A DNA stretch of 64,000 bases from an uncultured Roseovarius sp. (GCF_947489715.1 NZ_CANLER010000003.1:1-64000); one strand, 5' to 3'. Counted from the first letter of the stretch, positions 33,235-43,863 are shown. Notes: a model not told the origin generated them from the sequence alone. Made by a program: numbers and translations.

Positions 33235-34654
33235 GCAGGTCTTGCGCATGCGACCTGTTGATGCGCCTTTTGCGCTGACAATCAAGCAAAACAACACCAA
33301 CCGCCTTCACTGTCTAAACACCTTAGCCGAACAGCAAGGGTTGCAGCGCGGCATGTCTTACTCTGATGCCCGTGCATTTTGTCCCGATCTGCTAAGTCAT
33401 CCTTTTGATCATCGCAGTTTGGAACGGTTTCAACATATCCTGTCCCGTTGGGCCACGCGCTATTGCCCCTGGGTAGGTCTCGAAGGGCAAGATGGTCTGG
33501 TTCTGGATATCACCGGTGCGGCGCATCTTTTTGGAGGAGAGTCCGAGATGCTGGCTGATATGCGCCAAAGGCTTGAGCATGCAGGGTTAAGCGTACGTAT
33601 CGGCATTGCAGATACGCGCGGTGCAGCTTGGGCCCTCGCCCGCTATAAGGAAGGCATCGCGCCACCGGGTGATATGATCAGCGCACTCAGGAGCCTTCCA
33701 GCGGCTTCTTTGCGTCTGAATTCACAGACAGATCAGACACTGCAAAGACTTGGGATGCGCACCGTGGGTGAATTGAGCACGGCTGCACGGGCACCGCTGA
33801 ACCGCCGCTTTGGTACTGAGCTTCTCATGCGCCTAGATCAGGCCATGGGGCAGCAACCAGAACAAATATCGCCGCTGAAAACCTTGCCGCATTATGGCGT
33901 GCGTATGACCCTGCCAGAACCGATTGGCCTTGTGGAGGATGTCATGGCTGGAACGGCGCGATTGCTGGAACGCCTATGCCAATCTCTCAAATTACAAGAA
34001 ATGGGTGCGCGGGTTCTGCGCCTGTCTCTGCGCCGGGTTGATCAAGAAAGCCAGCATGTTGAATTACGCCTCGCGCGCCCTCTTCGCGATGCACCTCGGA
34101 TATTACCGCTATTTGAACGGGGCGTAGACGCGATTGATGCGGGGTACGGCATCGACCAGATGAGGCTGGAAGCCGTGCAAATCGAACATCTCCCTGCGCA
34201 GCAGATCAGCCAACGGCACGGACAGGATAAAGCAGGGTTAGAAGATTTGATTTCTCGTTTGGGCGCGCGCATCGGCCTGGAAAACATTCAGCGGTTTTTA
34301 CCCGCCGACAGCCATATCCCGGAACGCAGCTTTATCATCTCTCCGGTGGCCTATTCAGAACCGGGCGGGCACTGGGCAAGCCTGCGACCCCGTCCATTAC
34401 TTATTTTCCCGCCAGAGCCCATTGCAAGCTGCGGCACATATCCACCCGATCACTTTCGCTGGCGACGGATGGCATTATCAACAGGTCGTGTAACAGGTCC
34501 AGAGCGTATCGCCCCGGAATGGTGGTTCTCGGATGATAACTGGCGATCCGGAGTGCGCGATTACTGGAAGGTAGACACGCAACAAGGTCGGCGGTTGTGG
34601 CTGTTCTATACACCACAAAATCCCGGTTGGTTCGTTCAGGGAGAATTTACATGA
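33176..34654 (+). CDS. imuB: ImuB, catalytically inactive Y-family polymerase homologue
   Basis: A 492-residue Y-family DNA polymerase relative that acts as the hub of the ImuA-ImuB-DnaE2 translesion complex. The N-terminus MWFPRLASEQVLRMRP stands where active polymerases have DxDxFYAxVE, so the catalytic acid is missing, as known for ImuB. Palm and little-finger regions (LDITGAAHLFGGE, SVRIGIADTRGAAWALARY) follow. The start was set at ATG 33176, inside imuA, because earlier frames would add unrelated sequence. The stop overlaps the dnaE2 start (ATGA). Confidence 0.92.
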   Translation: MFDGHHRRVVSMWFPRLASEQVLRMRPVDAPFALTIKQNNTNRLHCLNTLAEQQGLQRGMSYSDARAFCPDLLSHPFDHRSLERFQHILSRWATRYCPWVGLEGQDGLVLDITGAAHLFGGESEMLADMRQRLEHAGLSVRIGIADTRGAAWALARYKEGIAPPGDMISALRSLPAASLRLNSQTDQTLQRLGMRTVGELSTAARAPLNRRFGTELLMRLDQAMGQQPEQISPLKTLPHYGVRMTLPEPIGLVEDVMAGTARLLERLCQSLKLQEMGARVLRLSLRRVDQESQHVELRLARPLRDAPRILPLFERGVDAIDAGYGIDQMRLEAVQIEHLPAQQISQRHGQDKAGLEDLISRLGARIGLENIQRFLPADSHIPERSFIISPVAYSEPGGHWASLRPRPLLIFPPEPIASCGTYPPDHFRWRRMALSTGRVTGPERIAPEWWFSDDNWRSGVRDYWKVDTQQGRRLWLFYTPQNPGWFVQGEFT

Positions 34655-37600
34655 AACCCTCTGATTATGCGGAATTATGTGTCACGACCAACTTCACCTT
34701 TCTCACCGGCGCATCCCACCCCGAAGAAATGATAACGCGGGCGGCCGAATTGAACCTGCGCGCGGTGGCGATCACGGATCGCAATTCGCTGGCGGGTGTG
34801 GTGCGCGCCTATACGGCTTTGAAGTGTCTCAAAGAGGAGGCAGAGGAGGCGATAAAGATACGTTCGCGGCACAGAATAGACAGTAGTTCGAGGCAAGAGC
34901 GCGGGACGCCAAAGCAGATTGCACGCCCTAACACCGTACGATTGCCAAAACTGATCGTAGGATGCCGCCTTACCCTGGCCGACAGCGTGACTGATTGGGT
35001 TGCGCTACCGCGTGATCGGGCCGCATACCAACGGCTTTCGCGTCTTTTGACACTTGGCAAAAGACGCGCAGAAAAAGGGCAATGCACCCTTTATCTACGC
35101 GACCTGCTAGAGGGCGCGCAGGGCATGATCCTGATTGCCCTGCCGCAAGGGCCACCTGGCGTTAGTAAAGATGCGATCATACAAGTACAGCGTCAATTTC
35201 CCAGTCATGTCTTTCTGGGGGCAGCCCCGCGCTATGATGGCTCTGATCAGGCGTATTTCAACGCTTGCGCTACCTTGGCACAGCAATGTGCAACCCCGAT
35301 GGTTGCTGTGGGCGACGTGCTGATGCATAGGGCCAACCGCAAGCAATTGGCCGATGTGCTGACATGTATGCGTGAGCGTATTACCATTGACGAGATCGGC
35401 ACTCGGGCCCTTCCAAATGCAGAGCGACGATTGAAGGGGCATACGGACATGGCGCGGTTGTTCCGCAACCATCCTGCCGCAGTCCGCCGTTCAATGGAAA
35501 TTGCTGCAAAATGCAGTTTTTGCCTCAGCGAACTTAGTTATGAATACCCCGATGAAGTGTCTGACGGGGAACCTCCGCAACAACGATTGGAACGCCTAGC
35601 GCATGAAGGGCTGAAGCGGCGTTATCCTAATGGCGCGCCGCAGCGGGTTCATGATTTGATGAGCAAGGAACTCAAGCTCGTCGCTGAGTTGGAATATTCG
35701 GCATATTTCCTGACGGTGAACGATATTGTTGAATACGCACGATCTGTTGGCATCCTCTGCCAAGGCCGGGGATCGGCGGCCAATTCCATCCTTTGCTACT
35801 TACTGGGTATTACAGATGTCAGCCCCGATATGATCTCGATGGTATTTGAACGGTTTATCTCAAAATATCGGGGGGAACCGCCAGATATCGACGTGGATTT
35901 CGAACATGAACGCCGCGAAGAAGTGATCCAGTGGATTTACAGAAAATATCAGCGCGAACGCGCTGGGCTTTGCGCGACAGTAATCCACTTCCGTTCGCGG
36001 GCTGCGATCCGCGAAGTTGGTAAAGTCATGGGGCTGAGCGAGGATATCACTGCAAGCCTTTCAGCTCAGATCTGGAGCATGTCCAATGGCGGCGCTGATC
36101 CAGAGCGGATCAAGGAATTGGGGCTGGACCCAAGTGACAGACGCCTTGCACAAACAATACGCCTGATTGGAGAACTTATTGGTTTTCCAAGACATCTGTC
36201 GCAACATGTAGGCGGCTTCGTCATCACCAAAGGACGCTTAGACGAACTATGCCCCATCGAAAATGCAGCTATGGAAGAACGCACAATTATCGAGTGGGAC
36301 AAGGATGATATCGACGCCCTGAACATCCTCAAGGTTGATGTGCTGGGCTTGGGGATGCTCAGTTGCATCCGCAAAGCATTTGATTTGATGCATAAACATG
36401 AGAAGCAAACTCTCTCGCTTGATACCGTTCCGCAAGAGGACACCGCCACTTACGATATGCTCTGCGTTTCGGATGCGATCGGCGTTTTTCAGGTCGAAAG
36501 CCGGGCGCAGATGAATTTCCTGCCCCGGATGCGCCCGCGTACTTTTTACGATCTCGTGATTGAGGTGGCGATCGTTCGCCCTGGCCCCATTCAGGGTGGC
36601 ATGGTGCAACCTTACATCAAAAGGCGGCAAGGGCTGGAATCAACGGAACCTTTTGGCCCGGCCCTGGAGGCCGTCACCGCGCGCACGCTTGGCGTACCGC
36701 TGTTTCAGGAGCAGGCCATGCAGATTGCCATCGTCGGGGCAGGTTTCACTCCCGAAGAGGCGGATCATTTGCGCAGGTCCATCGCCTCTTTTCGGCGCAT
36801 GGGCACCATCGGCAAGTTTCGGGACAAATTCATCACCGGCATGCTGGCCAACGGCTATAGCCATGAGGTGGCAGAGCGTTGTTTTGGTCAGATCGAAGGT
36901 TTCGCGGATTACGGTTTTCCTGAAAGCCACGCCGCCGCCTTTGCCATGCTTACCTACGTATCGTCTTGGTTGAAATGCCATCATCCGGCGATCTTTGCCT
37001 GCGCTTTGCTCAACTCCCAACCAATGGGCTTCTATGCCCCTGCACAGATCGTGCGGGATGCGCGCGAGCATCAGGTCGAAGTGCGTCCCATTTGTGTAAA
37101 CCACAGCACATGGGACAACACGCTTGAGCGCCGGAATGATGGTGCATTGGCACTGCGCCTTGGCTTTCGACAGATAAAAGGCTTCAAAGAAGAAGACGCA
37201 AATTGGATTATTGCAGCCCGTGACAATGGCTATCAAGACCAGCAAAGCCTGTGGTTGCGCGCCGGACTACAGCCTGCGGCACTGGAAAGGTTGGCAGAGG
37301 CTGATGCTTTTTCAGATATAGGCCTGACGCGACGCGAGGCCCTGTGGCAAGCCAAAGCCATTCGCAGCCAGAGGCCACTGCCCCTGTTTAATGACCCGAT
37401 TGATGGCGAGCATATTCAGGAGCCGGAAGTCACATTGCCAAACATGCATCTGGGTGAAGAAGTGGTCGAGGATTACGTTTCAATGCGCCTGTCCCTGCGG
37501 GCGCATCCAATGGAACTCCTGCGGCCTACATTGCCGCATATTGCGCCCCATGACAGCTTGGTTACACGCCCCCTGGGCCCGGTCAGCGTTTGCGGGTTGG

Positions 37601-37968
37601 TCATCACTCGCCAAAGACCAGGAACGGCCTCCGGGGTGATTTTCCTGACACTTGAAGACGAAACCGGTGTGACTAACGTGGTCGTCTGGAACAAAGTTTA
37701 TGAGCGGTTTCGCCGGATTGTGATGGGGGGGCGCCTTCTACGTGTCAGCGGCCATCTACAGCGTGAAGGCATGGTTGTACATCTTATCGCGCAGAACATC
37801 GAAGACATGTCGCATCGTCTATCTGATCTGGGTCACCCGATGAATGAGGTCGTGGGCGAAACGTCCCCTCAAGCCGATGACACCCCACGCCCTCGCAAAC
37901 ATCTTCCGCGCGCCATGCACCCTCGCGAACAGGCAAAACGCTTGTTCCCAAGCCGGGATTTTCATTGA
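34651..37968 (+). CDS. dnaE2: Error-prone DNA polymerase DnaE2
   Basis: A 1105-residue C-family DNA polymerase alpha subunit for damage-induced translesion synthesis. It has an N-terminal PHP domain (CVTTNFTFLTGASHPEEM), the palm aspartates in GEPPDIDVDFEHERREEV, fingers GFPRHLSQHVGGFVI and GFADYGFPESHAAAFAML, and a C-terminal OB fold (VSVCGLVITRQRP, LTLEDETGVTNVVVW). It overlaps imuB by 4 bases, giving one translationally coupled unit. The tail after the OB fold ends RAMHPREQAKRLFPSRDFH, typical of DnaE2. Confidence 0.95.
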   Translation: MKPSDYAELCVTTNFTFLTGASHPEEMITRAAELNLRAVAITDRNSLAGVVRAYTALKCLKEEAEEAIKIRSRHRIDSSSRQERGTPKQIARPNTVRLPKLIVGCRLTLADSVTDWVALPRDRAAYQRLSRLLTLGKRRAEKGQCTLYLRDLLEGAQGMILIALPQGPPGVSKDAIIQVQRQFPSHVFLGAAPRYDGSDQAYFNACATLAQQCATPMVAVGDVLMHRANRKQLADVLTCMRERITIDEIGTRALPNAERRLKGHTDMARLFRNHPAAVRRSMEIAAKCSFCLSELSYEYPDEVSDGEPPQQRLERLAHEGLKRRYPNGAPQRVHDLMSKELKLVAELEYSAYFLTVNDIVEYARSVGILCQGRGSAANSILCYLLGITDVSPDMISMVFERFISKYRGEPPDIDVDFEHERREEVIQWIYRKYQRERAGLCATVIHFRSRAAIREVGKVMGLSEDITASLSAQIWSMSNGGADPERIKELGLDPSDRRLAQTIRLIGELIGFPRHLSQHVGGFVITKGRLDELCPIENAAMEERTIIEWDKDDIDALNILKVDVLGLGMLSCIRKAFDLMHKHEKQTLSLDTVPQEDTATYDMLCVSDAIGVFQVESRAQMNFLPRMRPRTFYDLVIEVAIVRPGPIQGGMVQPYIKRRQGLESTEPFGPALEAVTARTLGVPLFQEQAMQIAIVGAGFTPEEADHLRRSIASFRRMGTIGKFRDKFITGMLANGYSHEVAERCFGQIEGFADYGFPESHAAAFAMLTYVSSWLKCHHPAIFACALLNSQPMGFYAPAQIVRDAREHQVEVRPICVNHSTWDNTLERRNDGALALRLGFRQIKGFKEEDANWIIAARDNGYQDQQSLWLRAGLQPAALERLAEADAFSDIGLTRREALWQAKAIRSQRPLPLFNDPIDGEHIQEPEVTLPNMHLGEEVVEDYVSMRLSLRAHPMELLRPTLPHIAPHDSLVTRPLGPVSVCGLVITRQRPGTASGVIFLTLEDETGVTNVVVWNKVYERFRRIVMGGRLLRVSGHLQREGMVVHLIAQNIEDMSHRLSDLGHPMNEVVGETSPQADDTPRPRKHLPRAMHPREQAKRLFPSRDFH

Positions 37969-38025
37969 GGTGCGTGATCCATCTTGGTGGAAGCTTCGAG
38001 TGGTGGCTTAGAATGCAGCAGCTTG

Positions 38026-39417
38026 CTATTCTGCAAAAATCCCTTCGTTGGCCAATTCGACAGTCGTGCGCTTGATCCCCTCCTCCATTATGTCAAACAT
38101 TTCGTCAATCTGGTCCCCTGAGATAATCAAGGGCGGTGAGAAGACGCACATGTTGATGTTTGGCCGAAGGATCAAACCCAACTCCTGGCAGTGATAATCA
38201 ATGCGAGCGCCGATGGCCCGATCAAGTTCAAGAACATTGCCTTCGTTTGCTTTGATATTGCACTCGACACAGCCAACCAGCCCCATTCCCCGCGTATCGC
38301 CTACAATGGGATGCTCCCGAAGGGCATGCAGCCGTTCCTGAAAAAGAGGCGAAACGGATCTGACATGATCCAAAATATTATCTCGCTCGAAGATTTCGAT
38401 ATTTTTCAGCGCAGCAGCGGCTGAAACGGGGTGACCGGAATACGTATATCCGTTTGAAAACGTAGCACCTTTGGAATTACTGCCAGACACACTATCAATC
38501 AACGCATCCGAAATGATACAGGCGCCCATTGGTACGTAACCCGAGGTCAAACCTTTCGCGGTTGTAATGATATCCGGTACAATGTCGAAGACATCCTCAG
38601 AGGCAAACCAGTGTCCTAGCCGGCCCCAACCGGTAACAACCTCATCGGAAATATAAAGAACGTCATGTCTGCGACAAACTTCCAGGCATCTTTTATGATA
38701 ACCTTCAGGCGGCACGATGACGCCGCCGGAGGCAAGGATCGGTTCGGCGATGAAGGCGGCAACCTTATCAGAACCGATTTCGAGGATTGCCCGCTCCAGA
38801 TCTGCGACCTTCTCATCGAGAAAATCCTTAACACTCATTCCTTCGGGTCGGATGTAAGGGTTTACGTTTGGCAGGAAATAGACAAGCTCTTGGGCCTGAT
38901 CAAGCCATCCCTTATCGCGCTCCTTTCCACTGACGCTGGCCGCCAAGTAGGTCGACCCATGGTAGGCTTTTTGCCGTGAAATAACGATTTTCTTTTCTGG
39001 CCGCCCCAGCAGATTATTGCGAAAATGGACGAACCGAATAGCTGTATCGACAGCGGTCGACCCACCGGTTGTGAAAAAGACATGGTTGAGATCTCCGGGC
39101 GTGCGCTTGGAAATCTCATGCGCAAGACGCGCAGGAACTGAGTTTGCATTGTTGAAGGGAGAGAAATATGCCAAATTCCGCGCCTGCTCCGCAATGGCGT
39201 CTGCGATCTCGCTATTCCCGTAACCGACTTGTACACACCACATGCCCGCCGGGCCGTCGATCAGCTGTTTGCCGGTTTCGGTGGTGACATAAATCCCGCT
39301 GGAGGCTTCGGTGAATGTGCGGTGATTGCTGCCAATATTCTCCATTCCCTCCCAGGGATGAACGAAGTTTTGGTTGTCCCATTCCCGTATGGCGGTGAAG
39401 TCGTTCACTCGGGTCAT
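38026..39417 (-). CDS. Class III (omega) aminotransferase
   Basis: A 463-residue fold-type I PLP enzyme of the omega-aminotransferase group (taurine-, putrescine- or beta-alanine-pyruvate type). FFTTGGSTAVDTAIRF forms the phosphate cup, AYHGSTYLA and YISDEVVTGWGRLGHWFASE are conserved, and the PLP Lys lies in TTAKGLTSGYVPMG. It moves a terminal amino group to pyruvate or a 2-oxo acid. Downstream of a Rieske oxygenase, a TMADH-like flavoprotein and a polyamine-type transporter on the same strand, it probably handles the primary amine end of an imported substrate. Confidence 0.9.
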   Translation of the reverse strand: MTRVNDFTAIREWDNQNFVHPWEGMENIGSNHRTFTEASSGIYVTTETGKQLIDGPAGMWCVQVGYGNSEIADAIAEQARNLAYFSPFNNANSVPARLAHEISKRTPGDLNHVFFTTGGSTAVDTAIRFVHFRNNLLGRPEKKIVISRQKAYHGSTYLAASVSGKERDKGWLDQAQELVYFLPNVNPYIRPEGMSVKDFLDEKVADLERAILEIGSDKVAAFIAEPILASGGVIVPPEGYHKRCLEVCRRHDVLYISDEVVTGWGRLGHWFASEDVFDIVPDIITTAKGLTSGYVPMGACIISDALIDSVSGSNSKGATFSNGYTYSGHPVSAAAALKNIEIFERDNILDHVRSVSPLFQERLHALREHPIVGDTRGMGLVGCVECNIKANEGNVLELDRAIGARIDYHCQELGLILRPNINMCVFSPPLIISGDQIDEMFDIMEEGIKRTTVELANEGIFAE

Positions 39418-39463
39418 CTTTGCTCCTCTCTCAGAGCATATAATTAAGGTCAGATATTTCTGA

Positions 39464-40672
39464 TCATGCGGTCGAGTTCGTCATGGTTTTGTAGCACTCG
39501 TAAAAATCGTTAATGGCCCATTCCATTTCGGCCAGAGGTCCGGGCTGGAAGAAATGCGAATTTACACCAGACTGGTTGTGCCGGATAATGCGCTCGTCAT
39601 CTTGTGATGTGACGTGCCAAAGCCATGTCAGGTCTTCGATCTGGAAATCCTGACCCTCCTGAGCGTCCTTCCGCACCATCCAAACCACCTGAATATCGGT
39701 TTCCTGGACACCGCGAGGCACAAAACGGTATCCGACGACATGATCTGAATAAATCAGCAGATAATTCAAAATACCCATCACGATATCAGTCGCCCCACCG
39801 TCAAAGCCGGTCAGGTTGCCCAGAAGCGGTGCCAGTGGCGCACCTGTCTTGCTGCCAGTCTTATACCCATCGAACAGAGGATAACGCCGGTAAAAAACCT
39901 CGGCGCCATGGGCAATCGCGGCTTCCCCGGTCAAATCCAGCGTTTGATCTGGTAGCCCGGCTGCAACGGCACGTTCGCACATGTCAGGAAGCAAGGCCTC
40001 CATTTGCTGCGGCGATTTCAATGTGTGCGAGCGAGAATATTCCTGATGTGCAGGTGCGCAATGATAGCATTCCAGATAGTTCTCCAATGCCAGCTTCCAG
40101 TTGGCAGGAACGGGATAGCTTGCCGTATGAACCACCTTAAGATCCTCTAGTCCGAAGGGGGCCGTCAGGGGGGCAAGCTGGGCTAGCGCCGTGTCCAGGG
40201 GCGGCGCATCCGAACTGGGACAAACCAGGATCAGCCCCTGAAACACAATTACCTGCGCGGGCAGCAATCCCCATTTTGAAGGATCGAAATCCGGGCCCAT
40301 CTCACGGCCCGCCCTCAATTCACCCGACAATTCATAAGTCCATGCGTGGTAGGGACAAACAAAGACCCGTGCCCTCCCGCTATCTTCGGTACAGACGCGC
40401 GACCCACGGTGCCGGCAGACATTGAGATGCGCGCGCACCTCTCCTTCACGATCCCGTACGATGATCAGCGATTCATGGCCGTAATCGAACAGAAAGTAAT
40501 CTCCGGGTTCAGGGATCTGACTTTCATGCCCGACCCAGATCCAGTTGCGGTTCCAGACAGTTGCAATGTCATAGTCAAAAATTGCGTCAGACGTATAAAA
40601 ACCGCGCGGCAAGGCATGGCCCTGCCTGTGCTGCGCCATCAGGTCATCCATTTCATCGGGGCGCGACATCAT
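39464..40672 (-). CDS. Rieske non-heme iron oxygenase alpha subunit, GbcA/stachydrine-demethylase type
   Basis: A 402-residue Rieske oxygenase. CRHRGSRVC and VCPYHAWTY give the CxH...CxxH [2Fe-2S] site, and ALENYLECYHCAPAH the mononuclear iron ligands of the catalytic domain. The layout matches the oxygenases that demethylate quaternary ammonium compounds (glycine betaine, stachydrine, carnitine type) rather than those that dihydroxylate rings, because no beta subunit gene is present. Its start overlaps the stop of the TMADH-like gene by 4 bases. No separate reductase gene is adjacent; the electron donor is unknown. Confidence 0.88.
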   Translation of the reverse strand: MMSRPDEMDDLMAQHRQGHALPRGFYTSDAIFDYDIATVWNRNWIWVGHESQIPEPGDYFLFDYGHESLIIVRDREGEVRAHLNVCRHRGSRVCTEDSGRARVFVCPYHAWTYELSGELRAGREMGPDFDPSKWGLLPAQVIVFQGLILVCPSSDAPPLDTALAQLAPLTAPFGLEDLKVVHTASYPVPANWKLALENYLECYHCAPAHQEYSRSHTLKSPQQMEALLPDMCERAVAAGLPDQTLDLTGEAAIAHGAEVFYRRYPLFDGYKTGSKTGAPLAPLLGNLTGFDGGATDIVMGILNYLLIYSDHVVGYRFVPRGVQETDIQVVWMVRKDAQEGQDFQIEDLTWLWHVTSQDDERIIRHNQSGVNSHFFQPGPLAEMEWAINDFYECYKTMTNSTA

Positions 40673-42738
40673 TGCAAACCTCCTTCTTCAAGAGAGACGA
40701 TCTCCCGGCGGAACCAATCTTGATCAATATCCGCTTGTGAACGTTCAAAGTTGCGGGCAGCCATGTGACCAGCATAGACGGCATCGGCTATCAGAGCCGG
40801 GCCAGCAGCATCACCGATCAGTTCAAGTGTATTCAGGCCCTTGCCTTTCAGAGCGTCATAAAGCTGTGTCTCGCGCGTGCGCTCTGTGACCAATAGTACC
40901 GAATTGCAGCGAACGTCTTTCTGCTGCCCGGTAAATCCACAGGAAATCTGCATATTGCCCGGCTCGATTGCTGCCAGCACGTGATTGCAGATTATCTTGA
41001 CCCCAAGCTCAAGCAGACGCGCCTGAATGCGGTGCTGCTCCAACGTCAAGCTGGTGAAAGTCGACACTAGGCTCTCTGGCGTGACAAAGGTGACGTCGCG
41101 CCCGTCCTGCGCCAGTTTCTCGGCTAGAACTCCGGCAATATAGGCGTGATCATCGTCATAAATGGCAACAGGCCCGCCTGGAGGAGACATGCCGGCCATG
41201 ATGTCATCGGGCGTCATGATCGCCGCGCCCGCATGGATTTCGGGCGGCTTGCGCAATGTGTTGCTGCCGACCCCGTCCTTGCGCCAATGCGATCCGGTTG
41301 CCACAAAGACATTGGGAATATCCAGTTCCAGTACCTCATCCGGGCCAAGGTGGCTCTGCGCAAAGATCTGCACATTCGCTCGTTGGCGCAGGTCTTGCAG
41401 CCGGTAATCGGCAACCCGCATCCAGGCGCCCAAACCCGGCAACCGGCTTTCAAGCAAGACGCGCCCACCCGGTTCATCCGCCGCATCGGCCAGCGTGACC
41501 TGATATCCGCGGCGCGCCAGTTGCATCGCACATTCCAGCCCGGCCGGTCCGGCCCCAACCACAAGCGCCTCATTCTCATCGGCCTTGGGCGCGATCTGTT
41601 CGGGGTGCCAGCCGCGCCGCCACTCTTCGCCCATGGTCGGGTTCTGGGTGCAACGAATGGGCGCGCCGAGGTTGTCGGCCATGACACAGATATTGCAGCC
41701 AATACATTCGCGGATTTCGTCGATACGTCCCTGCTCGATTTTCAGCGGCAAGAAGGGATCTGCAATGGAAGGCCGCGCCGCACCGATCAAGTCGACGATC
41801 CCCTTGCGGATCATCGAAACCATCATATCCGGGGATGTGATCCGCCCCACACCCACCACGGGTTTGGTGGTCATGGATTTGACGAACCCAATGTAATCGT
41901 TCTGATACCCGTCCTGTGGCTGGAACCGCGTCGTGGCTGAATCATTGTCCCATCCAGCGACATTCACGTCCCAGATATCCGGCAGTTCGGCTAGCATCTC
42001 GACAACCGCGCGGCCTTCCTCGACGGCCTGCATACCATCCGCCCCCAGCATTTCATCCACTGCAAAACGGAAGGCAATAGCGCAGGTGTCGCCCACTGCT
42101 TCGTGGGTCTCCTCCAATAATTCACGCGTCAGACGCACGCGATTTTCCAGACTGCCGCCATACTCGTCATTACGCTGGTTCATATGCGGTAGCATGAAAT
42201 GTTGCGCCAGCGTCATGTGATGCCCCGCATAGACGTAGATGATATCGAAACCCGCATCACGCGCCCGAAGCGCCGCTTCACGGTGCCAACGACGGAAATT
42301 GCGAATATCCGCCTTGTCCATAGCGCGAGCCTGCTTGGGAAAAGGGAAATCAACCGACATGTCGGATGCTGCCAGAACCGGCGCCCGACTTTGCAGATTC
42401 TGTGCATGGTTCCCGTTATGCGCCAGCTCGATGGCAGCAAGTGATCCCTTGTCATGTATCGCATCGGTCATCAACCGAAGCGCAGGTACGTCACGCGCAT
42501 CCCAAAGGCGATTTTCCGCATATGGCGACAGGTCGGACGTCGGATGGATCTCCGTTTCCTGATTGCTGACAACGCCCCAACCGCCCTCGGCTTTGATACC
42601 GCGCATTGCCGCTTCGGCCTGTGGCCTGATATGTCCCATCCCATTGCAATGAGGCACCTGATAAAAGCGGTTGGGCGCCGTCACGGGGCCAAGCTGGATC
42701 GGTTCGAACAACACAGAATATTTAGTCGCCTCAGACAT
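40669..42738 (-). CDS. Trimethylamine-dehydrogenase-like flavoprotein
   Basis: A 689-residue Old-Yellow-Enzyme-barrel flavoprotein of the TMADH/dimethylglycine-demethylase group. The sequence RFYQVPHC at 24-31 keeps the Cys that covalently binds FMN in TMADH, and IIYVYAGHH keeps the Tyr and His of the active site. CIGCNICVMADNLGAPIRC gives the [4Fe-4S] site, and a C-terminal two-dinucleotide-binding half follows (VVGAGPAGLECAMQLARRG). Of the TMADH aromatic bowl, the Tyr60 position is Glu and the Trp355 position is lost, so the substrate is probably not trimethylamine. The start at 42738 follows AAAAAGGCG. It is coupled to the Rieske gene and likely performs a second N-demethylation. Confidence 0.88.
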   Translation of the reverse strand: MSEATKYSVLFEPIQLGPVTAPNRFYQVPHCNGMGHIRPQAEAAMRGIKAEGGWGVVSNQETEIHPTSDLSPYAENRLWDARDVPALRLMTDAIHDKGSLAAIELAHNGNHAQNLQSRAPVLAASDMSVDFPFPKQARAMDKADIRNFRRWHREAALRARDAGFDIIYVYAGHHMTLAQHFMLPHMNQRNDEYGGSLENRVRLTRELLEETHEAVGDTCAIAFRFAVDEMLGADGMQAVEEGRAVVEMLAELPDIWDVNVAGWDNDSATTRFQPQDGYQNDYIGFVKSMTTKPVVGVGRITSPDMMVSMIRKGIVDLIGAARPSIADPFLPLKIEQGRIDEIRECIGCNICVMADNLGAPIRCTQNPTMGEEWRRGWHPEQIAPKADENEALVVGAGPAGLECAMQLARRGYQVTLADAADEPGGRVLLESRLPGLGAWMRVADYRLQDLRQRANVQIFAQSHLGPDEVLELDIPNVFVATGSHWRKDGVGSNTLRKPPEIHAGAAIMTPDDIMAGMSPPGGPVAIYDDDHAYIAGVLAEKLAQDGRDVTFVTPESLVSTFTSLTLEQHRIQARLLELGVKIICNHVLAAIEPGNMQISCGFTGQQKDVRCNSVLLVTERTRETQLYDALKGKGLNTLELIGDAAGPALIADAVYAGHMAARNFERSQADIDQDWFRREIVSLEEGGLQ

Positions 42739-42794
42739 GAGCACGCCTTTTTGTGGAATGGTTCCGGGCGCAGTATCACCCCCGGAATCTGACA

Positions 42795-43853
42795 TCAGAA
42801 ACCGGCTTTGATCCGCTCGAACTCTTTCAACATCTTGGCCTCAAGTGCCGGATCGACCGCATCAAAAAACAGGCTACCTTCGAAGAACGCCTTGGGGTCA
42901 TCAAAGCCATATTGTGCAATCAAATCCTGATCCGAGATCTGGTAAGCCTCGGCATTGGCATGGGGATACCCCCAGCTTTCGATGATGTATTTACCGCTGG
43001 CTGCATCTGACAGTGCATTGAGATGATCGTAAATCTGGTCCACCGGCGTCGTTGAAGATTTCAGATGCACATACCCGCACACCCACGTGGCAATGCCCTT
43101 GTCCACATCACGCATCATTTTCGCGGGGGTTTCGTTCCAGATCAGGTTCAACTCGGATTGGTTCCAGGCCCAGCCCATTTCCAGCTCGCCACTGGCCATC
43201 GCCTGATCCATCTGCCCTGCATCCGACCAGTAAAACCGGATGTTAGGATGCACCGAACGCAGGTAATCCGAGGCCGCTTGGAATTGTTCGTCATTTAGCT
43301 TGGTATAGTCGGCTGCATTTCCCGTCGCCAAGGATGCAAGCGCATAAGCGCTTGACGCGGCATCCGGGATGGCAATCTTGCCTTGGTAGGCAGGATCGGC
43401 CAGCAACTGCAGCGATATCTGGTCATCGGCAATCATGTCGGTACGATAGATCAGGCCGGTATTGCCCCATTCAAAGGGCATCATGTAAATCTTGTCGTCG
43501 ATCACGATGCCATCGACATTCTTTATCTCTGGCAGCATCGCGTCCCAATTGGTCAACTTGGACGGATCAAGCGGCTGGATCAGATCGGCCGCCACCCATT
43601 TGCGCACCGCATCCGAACAAGGATGTGCCAGATCAGCAGCAAAACCCGATTGCAACTTGGTGAACGCCTCTTCTTGGCTGCCAAAGAACGTATAGGTGGG
43701 TGCCGCTCCATGTTTTTCCATATAAGCGCCAAAAAATCCCTGGTCCTCATAGCCCGACCAGTCAAAGACCTTAAGCGCGGCGCCATCGGCCAGCACAGCA
43801 CTTGCCGTCAGTGCCGTAGAGAGGCTCAGTGCCCCCATTTTCGTGAATTTCAT
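42795..43853 (-). CDS. Polyamine-type periplasmic solute-binding protein
   Basis: A 352-residue PotD/PotF-like binding protein with a signal peptide ending at about residue 22 (SALTASAVLADG). The mature start LKVFDWSGYEDQGFFGAYMEKHG is typical for this fold, and the C-terminal ESWGYPHANAEAYQ resembles PotD relatives. It delivers an amine-like solute to PotABC-type components encoded directly downstream of it and to the permeases upstream. The natural ligand may be a methylated amine, given the adjacent demethylases. Confidence 0.88.
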   Translation of the reverse strand: MKFTKMGALSLSTALTASAVLADGAALKVFDWSGYEDQGFFGAYMEKHGAAPTYTFFGSQEEAFTKLQSGFAADLAHPCSDAVRKWVAADLIQPLDPSKLTNWDAMLPEIKNVDGIVIDDKIYMMPFEWGNTGLIYRTDMIADDQISLQLLADPAYQGKIAIPDAASSAYALASLATGNAADYTKLNDEQFQAASDYLRSVHPNIRFYWSDAGQMDQAMASGELEMGWAWNQSELNLIWNETPAKMMRDVDKGIATWVCGYVHLKSSTTPVDQIYDHLNALSDAASGKYIIESWGYPHANAEAYQISDQDLIAQYGFDDPKAFFEGSLFFDAVDPALEAKMLKEFERIKAGF

Positions 43854-43863
43854 GGTTTTCTCC